This document shows, one piece after another, positions 1 through 10,948 of a DNA stretch of 64,000 bases; positions within the stretch are counted from its first letter, which is position 1; each line of letters opens with the position of its first letter. Position numbers and translations under genes: made by a program. Source of the stretch: Vogesella sp. XCS3 (GTDB lineage: Bacteria; Pseudomonadota; Gammaproteobacteria; Burkholderiales; Chromobacteriaceae). The DNA lies in the NCBI RefSeq assembly GCF_020616155.1, contig NZ_CP085530.1:3062501-3126500 (forward strand). Direction: 5' to 3'. Under the pieces are notes generated by a model that was not told where the DNA came from, ran no database searches, and was given only the letters and a program-made list of their open reading frames with translations.

Positions 1-2186
<2,186 letters not shown>

Positions 2187-2289
2187 ATCATTTGAGTTGC
2201 TTTGTTGATGATGAAGCGCTGGTTGATACAAGAAAATTCTACCGGCTGGAAGGTTTCCAGCCTGGCTTCTTCAAGTTTGTGACAGTTTA

Positions 2290-2405
2290 TGTCTGGTGGC
2301 CATAGCGAGGTGGTCCCACGCCTTCCCATTCCGAACAGGACCGTGAAACGCCTCAGCGCCGATGATAGTGCAGATTCCTGTGTGAAAGTAGGACACCGCC
2401 AGACG
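2290..2405 (+). rRNA. rrf: 5S ribosomal RNA
   Basis: The third gene of the rRNA operon. It begins TGTCTGGTGGCCATAGCG, has the conserved block GGTGGTCCCACGCCTTCCC and the loop C region CCGAACAGGACCGTGAAACG, and closes with CGCCAGACGC, which pairs with the 5' end. Length of about 116 bases fits bacterial 5S RNA. Ends are estimated from the terminal helix. Confidence 0.96.
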
Positions 2406-2417
2406 CCCCATACAGAC

Positions 2418-2443
2418 GCCCAGCTCACACGAGCTGGGCTTTG
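2418..2443 (+). terminator. rRNA operon terminator
   Basis: A 9-bp perfect stem, GCCCAGCTC (2418-2426) with GAGCTGGGC (2431-2439), has an ACAC loop and is followed by a T-rich tract. It starts 13 bases after 5S RNA and is placed to end the rRNA transcript. Confidence 0.85.
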
Positions 2444-2476
2444 TGCTTTGGTGCGGCGAAAACACCGTACGCACCC

Positions 2477-2496
2477 CGCGGCCAACCTTGGCCGCA
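2477..2496. repeat. Inverted pair of the GTTGGCCGCA-type word
   Basis: GCGGCCAA (2478-2485), two C residues, then TTGGCCGC (2488-2495) form a perfect 8-bp dyad. Each arm matches the window-wide word GTTGGCCGCA at 9 of 10 positions. It lies between the two rRNA terminators and can form a hairpin, but no T-run follows. Confidence 0.7.
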
Positions 2497-2515
2497 GCCT
2501 GCCCACACACCCAAC

Positions 2516-2541
2516 AAAAAGCCCGCTTTCGCGGGCTTTAT
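2516..2541. terminator. Second, possibly bidirectional terminator after the rRNA operon
   Basis: Five A residues, the stem GCCCGC (2521-2526) with GCGGGC (2531-2536), loop TTTC, then TTTA. With A on one side and T on the other it could act in both directions. It is the second stop for the strongly transcribed rRNA operon. Confidence 0.7.
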
Positions 2542-2674
2542 GCATTGATCTCGGCGTCGGCAGTGAGGTTTGTTCAAATCACATACTGAGCCATACCGCA
2601 CTCCTTTGGCGTGAGGCTGGGCAGCCATGGGGCAGATACGTTAAGCTTGGTTTTTTATACAGTTGGGGGAAGTC

Positions 2675-3001
2675 ATGAAACAGAAGGTGATGATTTTACT
2701 TTGCTGCCTGGCTAGCTTGCCTGTATGGGCGCAAACGGCCAATGTCGATGCCCTGTTGCTATCCGCACAGATGGCGTATCAGGACGCTGACAGCAAACAG
2801 GATCAGGCTCGCCGGCGTTTGCTGCAGGTGGAGGAGGAGTTGAAGCAGGCTCAAAAGCGCCTAGCGGATGCTCAGCAACTGCAGCAGCAAGCAGAAGCAG
2901 CGCAGCAGCAGGCTTTGGCCGATAAAGCCGCTGCGGATGCTCTGATGCAGCAGGCGACGCAGCGTTTACGGGATGCCTGGCAGCAGAAAGAAGGGCAGTA
3001 A
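2675..3001 (+). CDS. Small periplasmic coiled-coil protein, function unknown
   Basis: A 108-residue protein. The ATG at 2675 is chosen because GGGGGAAG lies 5-10 bases upstream; an in-frame TTG at 2663 overlaps that ribosome-binding site. Residues 1-20 form a signal peptide (MKQKVMILLCCLASLPVWAQ, cleavage near Ala-Gln). The remainder is almost one continuous amphipathic helix rich in Gln, Ala, Glu and Arg, with heptad-like spacing from about residue 25 to 105, so a periplasmic coiled coil is likely. There are no cysteines in the mature part. It is convergent with the DUF4124 gene, which also encodes a secreted coiled-coil protein; the gap between stops is 6 bases. I recognise no family. Confidence 0.75.
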   Translation: MKQKVMILLCCLASLPVWAQTANVDALLLSAQMAYQDADSKQDQARRRLLQVEEELKQAQKRLADAQQLQQQAEAAQQQALADKAAADALMQQATQRLRDAWQQKEGQ

Positions 3002-3007
3002 GCGGTT

Positions 3008-3622
3008 TTAACGGGCCGGTACTGCTGGTGCCTTGTTCAACTCTTGAAAGCGCAGCATGTCTTGTGCAGCCTTGAGGCGCAGGCGCTCGATTTCGGCTCG
3101 ACGCGACTGGATGAGTGCCAGTGTTTCATTCTGCAGGCGCTGTTTCTCTTCCAGCTGGCTGCTCAGGCCCTGGGAGATGCTTTTGCCGCTACTACGCAGT
3201 TTATTGGCTTCGTTGTTCAGGTCGGTGAGCTGGGCACTTGCCATGCGCAGCTGGCTTTCCAGCGTACGAAGGCCGGTCTGCAGCGCTTTTACCTGTTTGT
3301 CTCGCTCGGCAGCAATGTCTGCGCTAGAGCGGTAGCGCTCCTGCAGGGCGCGGTCGTAGCGGATTTGCTCGGCGCGCTGGGCTTGTTCCTGCTTTTGTCT
3401 GGCCAGCTCGGCTTCATGCGCGCGTTTGTCCGCTTCGCTTTCCCCTTTGCGCAGCAGAATGCCCTGCTTATTCAATTTGCTGACGCCACTTTTTTGCTCG
3501 GTAGGTGGCGGATAGTCGCTGTAGTGCACCACCCCGCGCTCGTCGGTCCACTTGTACAGACCTTCGGCCCCTGCTGCCGGCACAAGCAGGGTGATCAGCA
3601 GAGCGAGGTGGTGTGGGCGCAT
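3008..3622 (-). CDS. DUF4124 domain-containing secreted protein
   Basis: A 204-residue protein. Residues 1-19 are a signal peptide. It is followed by the DUF4124 signature near residues 22-40 (LYKWTDERGVVHYSDYPPP), which is common in small exported proteobacterial proteins of unknown role. From about residue 65 to 190 the sequence is charged and helical (many Glu, Gln, Arg), which predicts a long periplasmic coiled coil. It starts 3 bases after pyrE ends on the same strand, so it is probably co-transcribed with pyrE, though no functional link to pyrimidine synthesis is known. Family assignment is firm, function unknown. Confidence 0.88.
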   Translation of the reverse strand: MRPHHLALLITLLVPAAGAEGLYKWTDERGVVHYSDYPPPTEQKSGVSKLNKQGILLRKGESEADKRAHEAELARQKQEQAQRAEQIRYDRALQERYRSSADIAAERDKQVKALQTGLRTLESQLRMASAQLTDLNNEANKLRSSGKSISQGLSSQLEEKQRLQNETLALIQSRRAEIERLRLKAAQDMLRFQELNKAPAVPAR

Positions 3623-3624
3623 GA

Positions 3625-4269
3625 TTAGTCGTTGACTCCGTATTGGGCGCGGTAGGCACGTACCGCTTCCAGATTGTCTGCCAGTTCCGGGCTATCTTCA
3701 AGGAAACCGAGCAAGTCTTTCAGGTTTGCGATGGCAATGACGGGCAAATTGTACTCGCGAGCCACTTCTTGCACTGCCGATAGCTCGCCTGTACCGCGTT
3801 CCATGCGATCCAGTGCGATGGCCACACCTGCAGGCTCTGCGCCGGCGGCACGAATCAGCTGAACCGATTCGCGTACCGACGTGCCGGCCGAAATCACGTC
3901 ATCGATGATCAGTACCTTGCCCTGCAGCGGTGCACCGACCAGGGTGCCACCTTCGCCGTGGTCTTTGGCTTCCTTGCGATTATAGGCAAACGGTACGTTG
4001 CGGCCCTGCTCGGCCAGCGCCATGCTGGCGGCGGCGGCCAGGATGATACCTTTATAGGCCGGCCCGAAGATCATATCGAATGCTACGCCGCTCTCGCTGA
4101 TAGACTTGGCGTAAAAGCGGGATAACTGCAGCGTGCTCTCGCCGTCGTTGAACAAGCCGGCGTTGAAGAAGTAAGGGGAAGTGCGGCCAGCCTTGGTGAC
4201 GAAGGCGCCAAAGCGCAATACCTGCTTCTTAAGCGCAAAACGAATAAAATCCTGGCGGAAATCGCTCAT
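3625..4269 (-). CDS. pyrE: Orotate phosphoribosyltransferase
   Basis: A 214-residue cytosolic enzyme that joins orotate to PRPP to give orotidine 5'-phosphate, the fifth step of de novo pyrimidine synthesis. The PRPP-binding motif [15 protein letters not shown] lies near residues 121-135, and the substrate loop region ([11 protein letters not shown]) near 98-108. Length equals E. coli PyrE (213). The ATG at 4269 has AAGGGG a few bases upstream. It is divergent from xthA with a 74-base gap that contains a short dyad (4295-4306). Confidence 0.97.
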   Translation of the reverse strand: MSDFRQDFIRFALKKQVLRFGAFVTKAGRTSPYFFNAGLFNDGESTLQLSRFYAKSISESGVAFDMIFGPAYKGIILAAAASMALAEQGRNVPFAYNRKEAKDHGEGGTLVGAPLQGKVLIIDDVISAGTSVRESVQLIRAAGAEPAGVAIALDRMERGTGELSAVQEVAREYNLPVIAIANLKDLLGFLEDSPELADNLEAVRAYRAQYGVND

Positions 4270-4294
4270 CTGAATACCCCTTATATACTTTTAA

Positions 4295-4306
4295 CACGTT
4301 GACGTG
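4295..4306. promoter_or_regulatory. Short dyad CACGT-TG-ACGTG between pyrE and xthA
   Basis: A perfect 5-bp inverted repeat with a 2-base spacer in the short gap between two divergent genes. Location suits an operator, but such short dyads arise by chance and no regulator is implied by the sequence. Confidence 0.25.
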
Positions 4307-4343
4307 GCTGAAAAATCGCCGCAAGGATACCACGGGAGACACC

Positions 4344-5117
4344 ATGCTTCGAATCGTTTCCGCCAACCTGAACGGCATCCGTTCGGCGGACAAGAAAGGT
4401 TTTTTTGACTGGCTGGCTGGCCACCAGGCTGATTTTGTCTGCTTGCAGGAGCTGAAGGCACAGGCGGGCGACCTGAGCCCGCGCATGCAGAACCCCGATG
4501 GTCTGACCGGCTATTTTCACTACGCCGAGAAAAAGGGCTACAGCGGTGTCGGCATTTATACCCGCTATACGCCAGACCGTGTGATTACCGGGCTGGGTGT
4601 GGACTGGATCGACGCCGAAGGCCGCTACCTGCAGCTGGATATCGGCAACCTGTCGGTGGTATCGCTGTACCTGCCATCCGGCTCCAGCAGCGACGAGCGC
4701 CAACAGGTGAAGTTTGATTTTCTCGACGTGTTCATGCCGCACATGGAAGCGCTGCGCGCCAGCGGCCGCGACGTGGTGATCTGTGGCGACTGGAATATTG
4801 CCCACAACGAAATCGACCTCAAGAACTGGAAGGGTAACCTGAAAAACTCCGGCTTCCTGCCAGAAGAGCGCGCCTGGATGACGCAGTTGCTGGGTAGCGG
4901 CTGGTGCGATGCGTGGCGTACGCTGTACCCCGACGCACCGGGCTATAGCTGGTGGAGCAACCGCGGCCAGGCTTACGCCAAGGATGTGGGCTGGCGTATC
5001 GATTACCACATCGTTAGCCCTGGCCTGATGGCACAGGCACGCAGCGCCAGTATTTACAAGGACGAGAAGTTCTCTGACCACGCCCCGCTGACTGTCGATT
5101 ACGAGCGTAGCCTGTAA
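4344..5117 (+). CDS. xthA: Exodeoxyribonuclease III (AP endonuclease)
   Basis: A 257-residue DNA repair enzyme of the exonuclease III family: it cuts at abasic sites and removes 3' blocking groups. Motifs: N7-type metal ligand region (ANLNGIRSA), catalytic Glu in CLQELKAQ (about residue 35), GDWNIAHNEIDLKN (Asp and Asn of the active site, about 150-163) and the terminal SDHAPLTVDY with the catalytic Asp-His pair. The ATG at 4344 is preferred over an upstream in-frame start because GGGAGA lies 7 bases before it and family members begin at this point. Its stop overlaps the start of the next gene by one base. Confidence 0.95.
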   Translation: MLRIVSANLNGIRSADKKGFFDWLAGHQADFVCLQELKAQAGDLSPRMQNPDGLTGYFHYAEKKGYSGVGIYTRYTPDRVITGLGVDWIDAEGRYLQLDIGNLSVVSLYLPSGSSSDERQQVKFDFLDVFMPHMEALRASGRDVVICGDWNIAHNEIDLKNWKGNLKNSGFLPEERAWMTQLLGSGWCDAWRTLYPDAPGYSWWSNRGQAYAKDVGWRIDYHIVSPGLMAQARSASIYKDEKFSDHAPLTVDYERSL

Positions 5118-5713
5118 TGTGGGACGACGACGATATCTTTCTGGTTACCGTGCCCGGCTGGGGTAACTCCGGCCCCAAACACTGGCAAAGCTACTGGGAA
5201 ATGCTGTATCCGCTGGCGCGCCGCGTGGAGCAGGACAACTGGCTGTACCCCAGCCGCGATGCCTGGGTGCAGCGCCTGGCCGACACGGTAGACGGCTGTA
5301 GCGGCAAGGTGGTGTTGGCCGCGCACAGCCTGGGCTGCCATACAGCGGTGGAATGGCTAGGGCAGGCTAGCCTGCAGCAGCAGCGCAAGATAAAAGGCCT
5401 GTTGCTGGTGGCGCCACCGGCGTTGCCGATTACCGAGGCAAGGGCGCGCGCCAGCGGCGAGTTGCCGGACGATGCACCGCTACCGGCGTTTGATGGCTTT
5501 GCTGCACCGCGCGATATGCGCATTCCGGTGCCGGCGCGCATGGTAGCCAGCCGTGATGACCTGTTCTGCGATTACGCCAGCAGCGAGGCGATGGCAGCGC
5601 GCTGGGGCGTCCCGCTGCTGGACGCCGGCAACGCTGGCCATATGGGCAGCCATAGCGGCCTGGGCGACTGGAAGGCCGGGCAGAAGCTGATCCAGCAATT
5701 GATGCTGGGTTGA
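5117..5713 (+). CDS. RBBP9/YdeN family alpha/beta hydrolase
   Basis: A 198-residue serine hydrolase of the RBBP9/YdeN family. The nucleophile elbow AHSLGCH (near residue 73), an Asp in SRDDLFCDY (near 148) and the His in NAGHMGSHS (near 178) form the expected catalytic triad. Early residues VPGWGNSGPKHWQS match the family hallmark (P-G-x-G-x-S-x-x-x-H-W). Substrate is unknown for bacterial members. It begins within the stop codon of xthA (TAATG), so the two genes are translationally coupled. The downstream terminator is made of the inverted GTTGGCCGCA pair. Confidence 0.9.
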   Translation: MWDDDDIFLVTVPGWGNSGPKHWQSYWEMLYPLARRVEQDNWLYPSRDAWVQRLADTVDGCSGKVVLAAHSLGCHTAVEWLGQASLQQQRKIKGLLLVAPPALPITEARARASGELPDDAPLPAFDGFAAPRDMRIPVPARMVASRDDLFCDYASSEAMAARWGVPLLDAGNAGHMGSHSGLGDWKAGQKLIQQLMLG

Positions 5714-5733
5714 TCGGCCTGGGGCAGTAAAAC

Positions 5734-5766
5734 AAAAAGGTTGGCCGCATGCGGCCAACCTTTTTT
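5734..5766. terminator. Bidirectional terminator made of two inverted GTTGGCCGCA words
   Basis: AAAAAG, then GTTGGCCGCA (5740-5749) directly abutting TGCGGCCAAC (5750-5759), then CTTTTTT. The whole is a near-perfect palindrome with A-run and T-run flanks, so it works in either direction. It lies between the convergent hydrolase and sseA genes. Using two copies of a dispersed word as a terminator is the arrangement known for DNA uptake sequences in Neisseria. Confidence 0.93.
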
Positions 5767-5784
5767 CATGTGTGTGTGCGGGGC

Positions 5785-6624
5785 TTAGTCGCCAGTGGCT
5801 ACCGGGCGGCCGTCGTCGCTGCACCATTCGCTCCAGCTGCCAGCGTACAGAGCGGCACCGTCCAGCCCGGCGTGCGCCATGGCCAGGCGGTTGTGGCAGG
5901 CGGTGACGCCGCTGCCGCAGTACAGCACCACCTCGCTGGCGGCGGTATCGCCCAGCACAGCTTGCCATTCCGTAGCCAGCACCTCGGCCGGCTTGAAGCG
6001 GCCATCCTGTAGGTTGAGCTGGAAGAAGCGGTTGCGCGCGCCGGGAATGTGGCCGCCTACCGGGTCTAGCGTTTCGTTCTGGCCGGCAAAGCGGTCGGGC
6101 GCGCGGGCGTCGATCAGCACGCGTTCGGCTTTGTCGAGGTTGGCCGCCACCATGTCCACATCGAACAGCTGCTCCAGTGCCGGGCGCATGACGAAGCGGG
6201 TGCTGTTTTTCTCGGGTGCGTCGGTGGTCACGGTGCCGCCGGCGGCTTGCCAGGCCTGAAAGCCACCGTCCAGTACCGCCACGGCTTCGTGACCCAGCCA
6301 GCGCAGCAGCCACCAGGCGCGCGCGGCGTACATGCCACCCGCGTCGTCGTAGGTCACCACCTGGGTGTTGGGGCCGATGCCCAGCGCGCCAAAGTTCACC
6401 GCCAGGCGCTGGCCGTCCGGCAGCGGGTGGCGGCCGTTATTGCCGTTTTTGGCACCGGACAGGTGATAGTCCAGGTGCAGGTAATGGGCGCCGGGCAGGT
6501 GGCCGGTTTCGTAGACGGTGGGGCCGTAGGACGGGTCGGCCAGCTGGAAGCGGCAGTCCAGCAGCACCAGGTCGGCGGTGTCGTGCTGCAGCAGGGCGTC
6601 TGCACTGATCAGGGTACGGTACAT
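5785..6624 (-). CDS. sseA: 3-mercaptopyruvate sulfurtransferase (tandem rhodanese)
   Basis: A 279-residue protein with two rhodanese domains, the N-terminal one inactive (about 1-140) and the C-terminal one active (about 150-275). The active-site loop is CGSGVTA with the catalytic Cys at residue 236; this loop is typical of mercaptopyruvate rather than thiosulfate sulfurtransferases. It moves sulfur from 3-mercaptopyruvate to thiol or cyanide acceptors. The start at 6624 has GGAG upstream (ttctcc on the plus strand). Its 147-base leader holds a strong hairpin and a long dyad. Confidence 0.93.
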   Translation of the reverse strand: MYRTLISADALLQHDTADLVLLDCRFQLADPSYGPTVYETGHLPGAHYLHLDYHLSGAKNGNNGRHPLPDGQRLAVNFGALGIGPNTQVVTYDDAGGMYAARAWWLLRWLGHEAVAVLDGGFQAWQAAGGTVTTDAPEKNSTRFVMRPALEQLFDVDMVAANLDKAERVLIDARAPDRFAGQNETLDPVGGHIPGARNRFFQLNLQDGRFKPAEVLATEWQAVLGDTAASEVVLYCGSGVTACHNRLAMAHAGLDGAALYAGSWSEWCSDDGRPVATGD

Positions 6625-6652
6625 GGGGTTCTCCTTTGCACACGCTTGGGCA

Positions 6653-6687
6653 CCTTGCGAAGCCAGCCGGTGGCCGGCTTCGCAAGG
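6653..6687. promoter_or_regulatory. Strong hairpin in the sseA leader
   Basis: CCTTGCGAAGCC (6653-6664) pairs perfectly with GGCTTCGCAAGG (6676-6687). The interior can extend the stem after one mismatch. It lies 29 bases before the sseA start. No T-run follows on either strand, so it is more likely leader structure or an operator than an intrinsic terminator. Confidence 0.5.
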
Positions 6688-6715
6688 CGTCCTGGGCAGG
6701 CGGGCTGCCGTTGAC

Positions 6716-6755
6716 GGTGGTCAAGCGTTGTTTGAAATATTAAACGTTGACCACC
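6716..6755. promoter_or_regulatory. Long imperfect dyad upstream of sseA
   Basis: GGTGGTCAA (6716-6724) is exactly inverted as TTGACCACC (6747-6755). Pairing continues inward with small bulges (CGTT/AACG) around an AT-rich centre, GAAATATT. It lies between the HIT gene stop and the sseA leader hairpin. It could be a regulator binding site or a weak terminator for the HIT operon. Confidence 0.45.
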
Positions 6756-6771
6756 ATAGCACGGCCGGGCT

Positions 6772-7170
6772 TCAGCCGGCCAGTGCGGCGCGCAGCGCGG
6801 CGGCCAACTGTGGCATGCCGTGCGCCACACCATCACGTTGAGCCTGGCCCCACAGCGGCTGCGGGAAGTGCTTGTCGTCGGCAAAGCGCGGGATCACGTG
6901 CCAGTGCAGGTGCGGCACCATATTGCCGAAGCTGGCCAGGTTGATCTTTTCCGGGTTCAGCAGGCTGCGCAATGCGGCCTCGGTGCGGTACACCCAGTCC
7001 ATCACGTGGGCGCGGTCTGCCGGGGCCAGGTCGGTCATTTCCTTGACATGGCCGTGCCAGATCACGCGGCAGAACGCCGGGTAGTCGGCGTCGGCCACCA
7101 GGATCACGCGTAGCTTGTCGTCGCGGTACAGGATGTCGCCACCGTCCTGGTGGCACAGTTCGCAGTGCAT
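6772..7170 (-). CDS. HIT (histidine triad) family protein
   Basis: A 132-residue protein of the histidine triad superfamily, nucleotide hydrolases or transferases acting on nucleotide phosphoramidates or dinucleotides. The triad HLHWHVIPR lies near residues 98-106. The N-terminus has a Cys pair (CELCHQDGG) as in several proteobacterial HIT proteins. It is the last gene of the hemF - unknown - HIT run on the minus strand, 18 bases after the previous stop. The precise substrate cannot be deduced. Confidence 0.92.
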   Translation of the reverse strand: MHCELCHQDGGDILYRDDKLRVILVADADYPAFCRVIWHGHVKEMTDLAPADRAHVMDWVYRTEAALRSLLNPEKINLASFGNMVPHLHWHVIPRFADDKHFPQPLWGQAQRDGVAHGMPQLAAALRAALAG

Positions 7171-7188
7171 GGGGTGTCCTTTGCGGGC

Positions 7189-9070
<1,882 letters not shown>

Positions 9071-10213
9071 GTGCTGAGCCTGCAGAAAAATACACCGCAC
9101 ATTGCTTATCTGGTCGGGTCCGCCGCGCTGGGTCCGCTATTGGTCTGGGCTGCCGGCAGTGCCTGGTGGCTGGCGGCCGTACTGTTTGTTGTGCCGTTGC
9201 TGGCCATCTTTTGGTTGCCAGGCGCGCCCGCAGACAGTAGCGACGCCGAGCCGTCAGGGCTGCCGGAGCCTGCCCAGCCGCCGTACTGGCCAGAGGCCGG
9301 CCGGCTGGTGTCCCAAGTACTTCCGCTGTGGGCTGGCCAGGTACAGCTAGCCGCCAGCCAGGTAGAAGACGCCATTGGCAAGCTGGCGGCACGCTTTGCC
9401 AGCATGAACGACATCATCCGCCAGTCGCTGGGCGACAAAAATGCCGGTATCAGCGATGTCGCCAGGCTGGAGCAGGCCGAACAAAAGCTGCTGCAAACCC
9501 TGCGCGTACTGGATGAGTCGGTCACCAAGCGTAATCAACTGATCGAGCGCATTACCCAACTGCAGAGCCATACACAAAAGCTGCAAGACATGGCCGAGTC
9601 GGTGTCATTTATTGCCGGGCAGACCAACCTGCTGGCGCTGAACGCGGCGATTGAGGCGGCACGCGCTGGCGAAGCTGGCCGCGGCTTTGCCGTGGTGGCA
9701 GACGAAGTACGCAAGCTGTCCATGCAGTCCAACGATACCGGCAAGAGCATGGCCAGCGCCGTAGAGCAGATTGTGGGCGAGCTGGAGTCTGCGGCACAGC
9801 GCGCCCAGTTGCTGGGGCAGGAAGAAAAAGCCTTGATGGGTGAGGCCAGCAGCTCGGTGACCGACGTTATCCAGACCTACCAGCACGTTACCCGCGAGCT
9901 GAAAGACAGCCAGCAAAACCTGTCTGCCAGTGGCAGCCATGTGCGCGATGAAATCCAGGACGTACTGGTGAACCTGCAGTTCCAGGACCGCATCAGCCAG
10001 ATACTTGGCCATGTGACGGCTGACATGCAGCGGCTGGAAAGCACGCTGGGCAGTGCCTTGGCAGTGCCGGATAGCCAGCTGCCACCGCCACCCGATACGC
10101 AAGGCTGGCTGGCCGAGCTGAAAAGAACCTACACCACACACGAGCAACACTCGCTGCACAGCGGCGGCAAGGCGCAAGGTGGCAGCGCCAGCGAAGAAGT
10201 GACCTTTTTCTGA
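9071..10213 (+). CDS. Short methyl-accepting chemotaxis-like protein with a CheZ-like motif
   Basis: A protein of about 380 residues. A GTG at 9071 is chosen: AAGGT lies 7 bases upstream and the first membrane helix follows; ATG 9023 would add 16 residues without a clear ribosome-binding site. Two membrane helices lie close together (about 12-45), so there is no periplasmic sensor. The signalling tip, with [20 protein letters not shown], is near residues 185-205, followed by [13 protein letters not shown]. Near the C-terminus, residues 304-310 read FQDRISQ inside a long helix, like the CheZ active site FQDLTGQ. A flexible Pro/Gly-rich linker then ends in EVTFF. cheY starts 18 bases downstream. 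Receptor-like assignment is firm; phosphatase activity is my inference. Confidence 0.88.
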   Translation: MLSLQKNTPHIAYLVGSAALGPLLVWAAGSAWWLAAVLFVVPLLAIFWLPGAPADSSDAEPSGLPEPAQPPYWPEAGRLVSQVLPLWAGQVQLAASQVEDAIGKLAARFASMNDIIRQSLGDKNAGISDVARLEQAEQKLLQTLRVLDESVTKRNQLIERITQLQSHTQKLQDMAESVSFIAGQTNLLALNAAIEAARAGEAGRGFAVVADEVRKLSMQSNDTGKSMASAVEQIVGELESAAQRAQLLGQEEKALMGEASSSVTDVIQTYQHVTRELKDSQQNLSASGSHVRDEIQDVLVNLQFQDRISQILGHVTADMQRLESTLGSALAVPDSQLPPPPDTQGWLAELKRTYTTHEQHSLHSGGKAQGGSASEEVTFF

Positions 10214-10231
10214 TAAACGGGGAGCAAGAAC

Positions 10232-10600
10232 ATGGCCAAGACCATATTGATCGTTGACGATTCTGCCAGCCTGCGCCAGGTGGTGAAAATTGCACTGATG
10301 GACGCCGGTTACGACGTAATCGAGGCGGGTAATGGCCAGGAAGGCCTGCAAAAGCTGGACGGCCGCAAGATTCACCTGATCGTGTCCGACGTGAACATGC
10401 CGGTGATGGACGGCATCACCTTTCTGAAAAACGTGAAGCAGCACGCATCGTACAAGTTCACCCCGGTGATCATGCTCACCACCGAAACCAGCGACGAAAA
10501 GAAAAAATCCGGCCAGGAGGCCGGTGCCAAAGCCTGGGTGGTCAAGCCCTTCCAGCCGCCCATCCTGCTGTCCGCCATTTCCAAGCTGATTCTGCCCTAG
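10232..10600 (+). CDS. cheY: Chemotaxis response regulator
   Basis: A 122-residue stand-alone receiver domain. The acidic pair is in IVDDS (residues 6-10), the phospho-acceptor Asp in IVSDVNMP (about 53), the switch Thr in MLTTET (about 85) and the conserved Lys in WVVKPF (about 107). CheA passes phosphate to it; CheY-P would act on the flagellar motor or another output. GGGGAG lies 9 bases before the ATG. The preceding receptor-like gene carries a CheZ-like motif, which would give this CheY a dephosphorylating partner. Confidence 0.93.
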   Translation: MAKTILIVDDSASLRQVVKIALMDAGYDVIEAGNGQEGLQKLDGRKIHLIVSDVNMPVMDGITFLKNVKQHASYKFTPVIMLTTETSDEKKKSGQEAGAKAWVVKPFQPPILLSAISKLILP

Positions 10601-10651
10601 CCCCGGCTGCGCGCCACCAGGGATACCTAGCCACGCTGCCGGAGGAATGCC

Positions 10652-10948
10652 ATGTCATCCACCATCACGCTGGACGAAGAATGCACCATTTACCAAGCGG
10701 CCCAGCTGCGCCAGCAGCTTGCCGATGCCCTGATTGCCAGCGACAGCCTGACGGTGGATTTGTCGGCAGTCGGTGAAATGGATAGCTCGGCAGCGCAGGT
10801 GTTGCTGTGGCTGAACAGCGAAGCCGCCAGGCTGCAAAAGACGCTCGCGCTGGTGCACCTGTCTGCCGCCGCGCGCGAGCTGCTCACCATGCTGGGGCTG
10901 CTGATCTACCTGCCAATCGTGGAAGAGGAGGCCGGCCATGAATCTTGA
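10652..10948 (+). CDS. STAS domain protein of the chemotaxis cluster
   Basis: A 98-residue single STAS domain (anti-sigma-factor antagonist fold). The phosphorylatable-site region reads GEMDSSAAQVLLWL (about 46-59), in the position of the DSxG loop of SpoIIAA-like proteins. GGAGG lies 6 bases before the ATG. Its 3' end overlaps cheA by 11 bases, so it is tightly coupled to the kinase gene. STAS proteins next to cheA occur in several alternative chemotaxis systems, but the role is not settled; it may modulate CheA or link to another pathway. Confidence 0.85.
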   Translation: MSSTITLDEECTIYQAAQLRQQLADALIASDSLTVDLSAVGEMDSSAAQVLLWLNSEAARLQKTLALVHLSAAARELLTMLGLLIYLPIVEEEAGHES

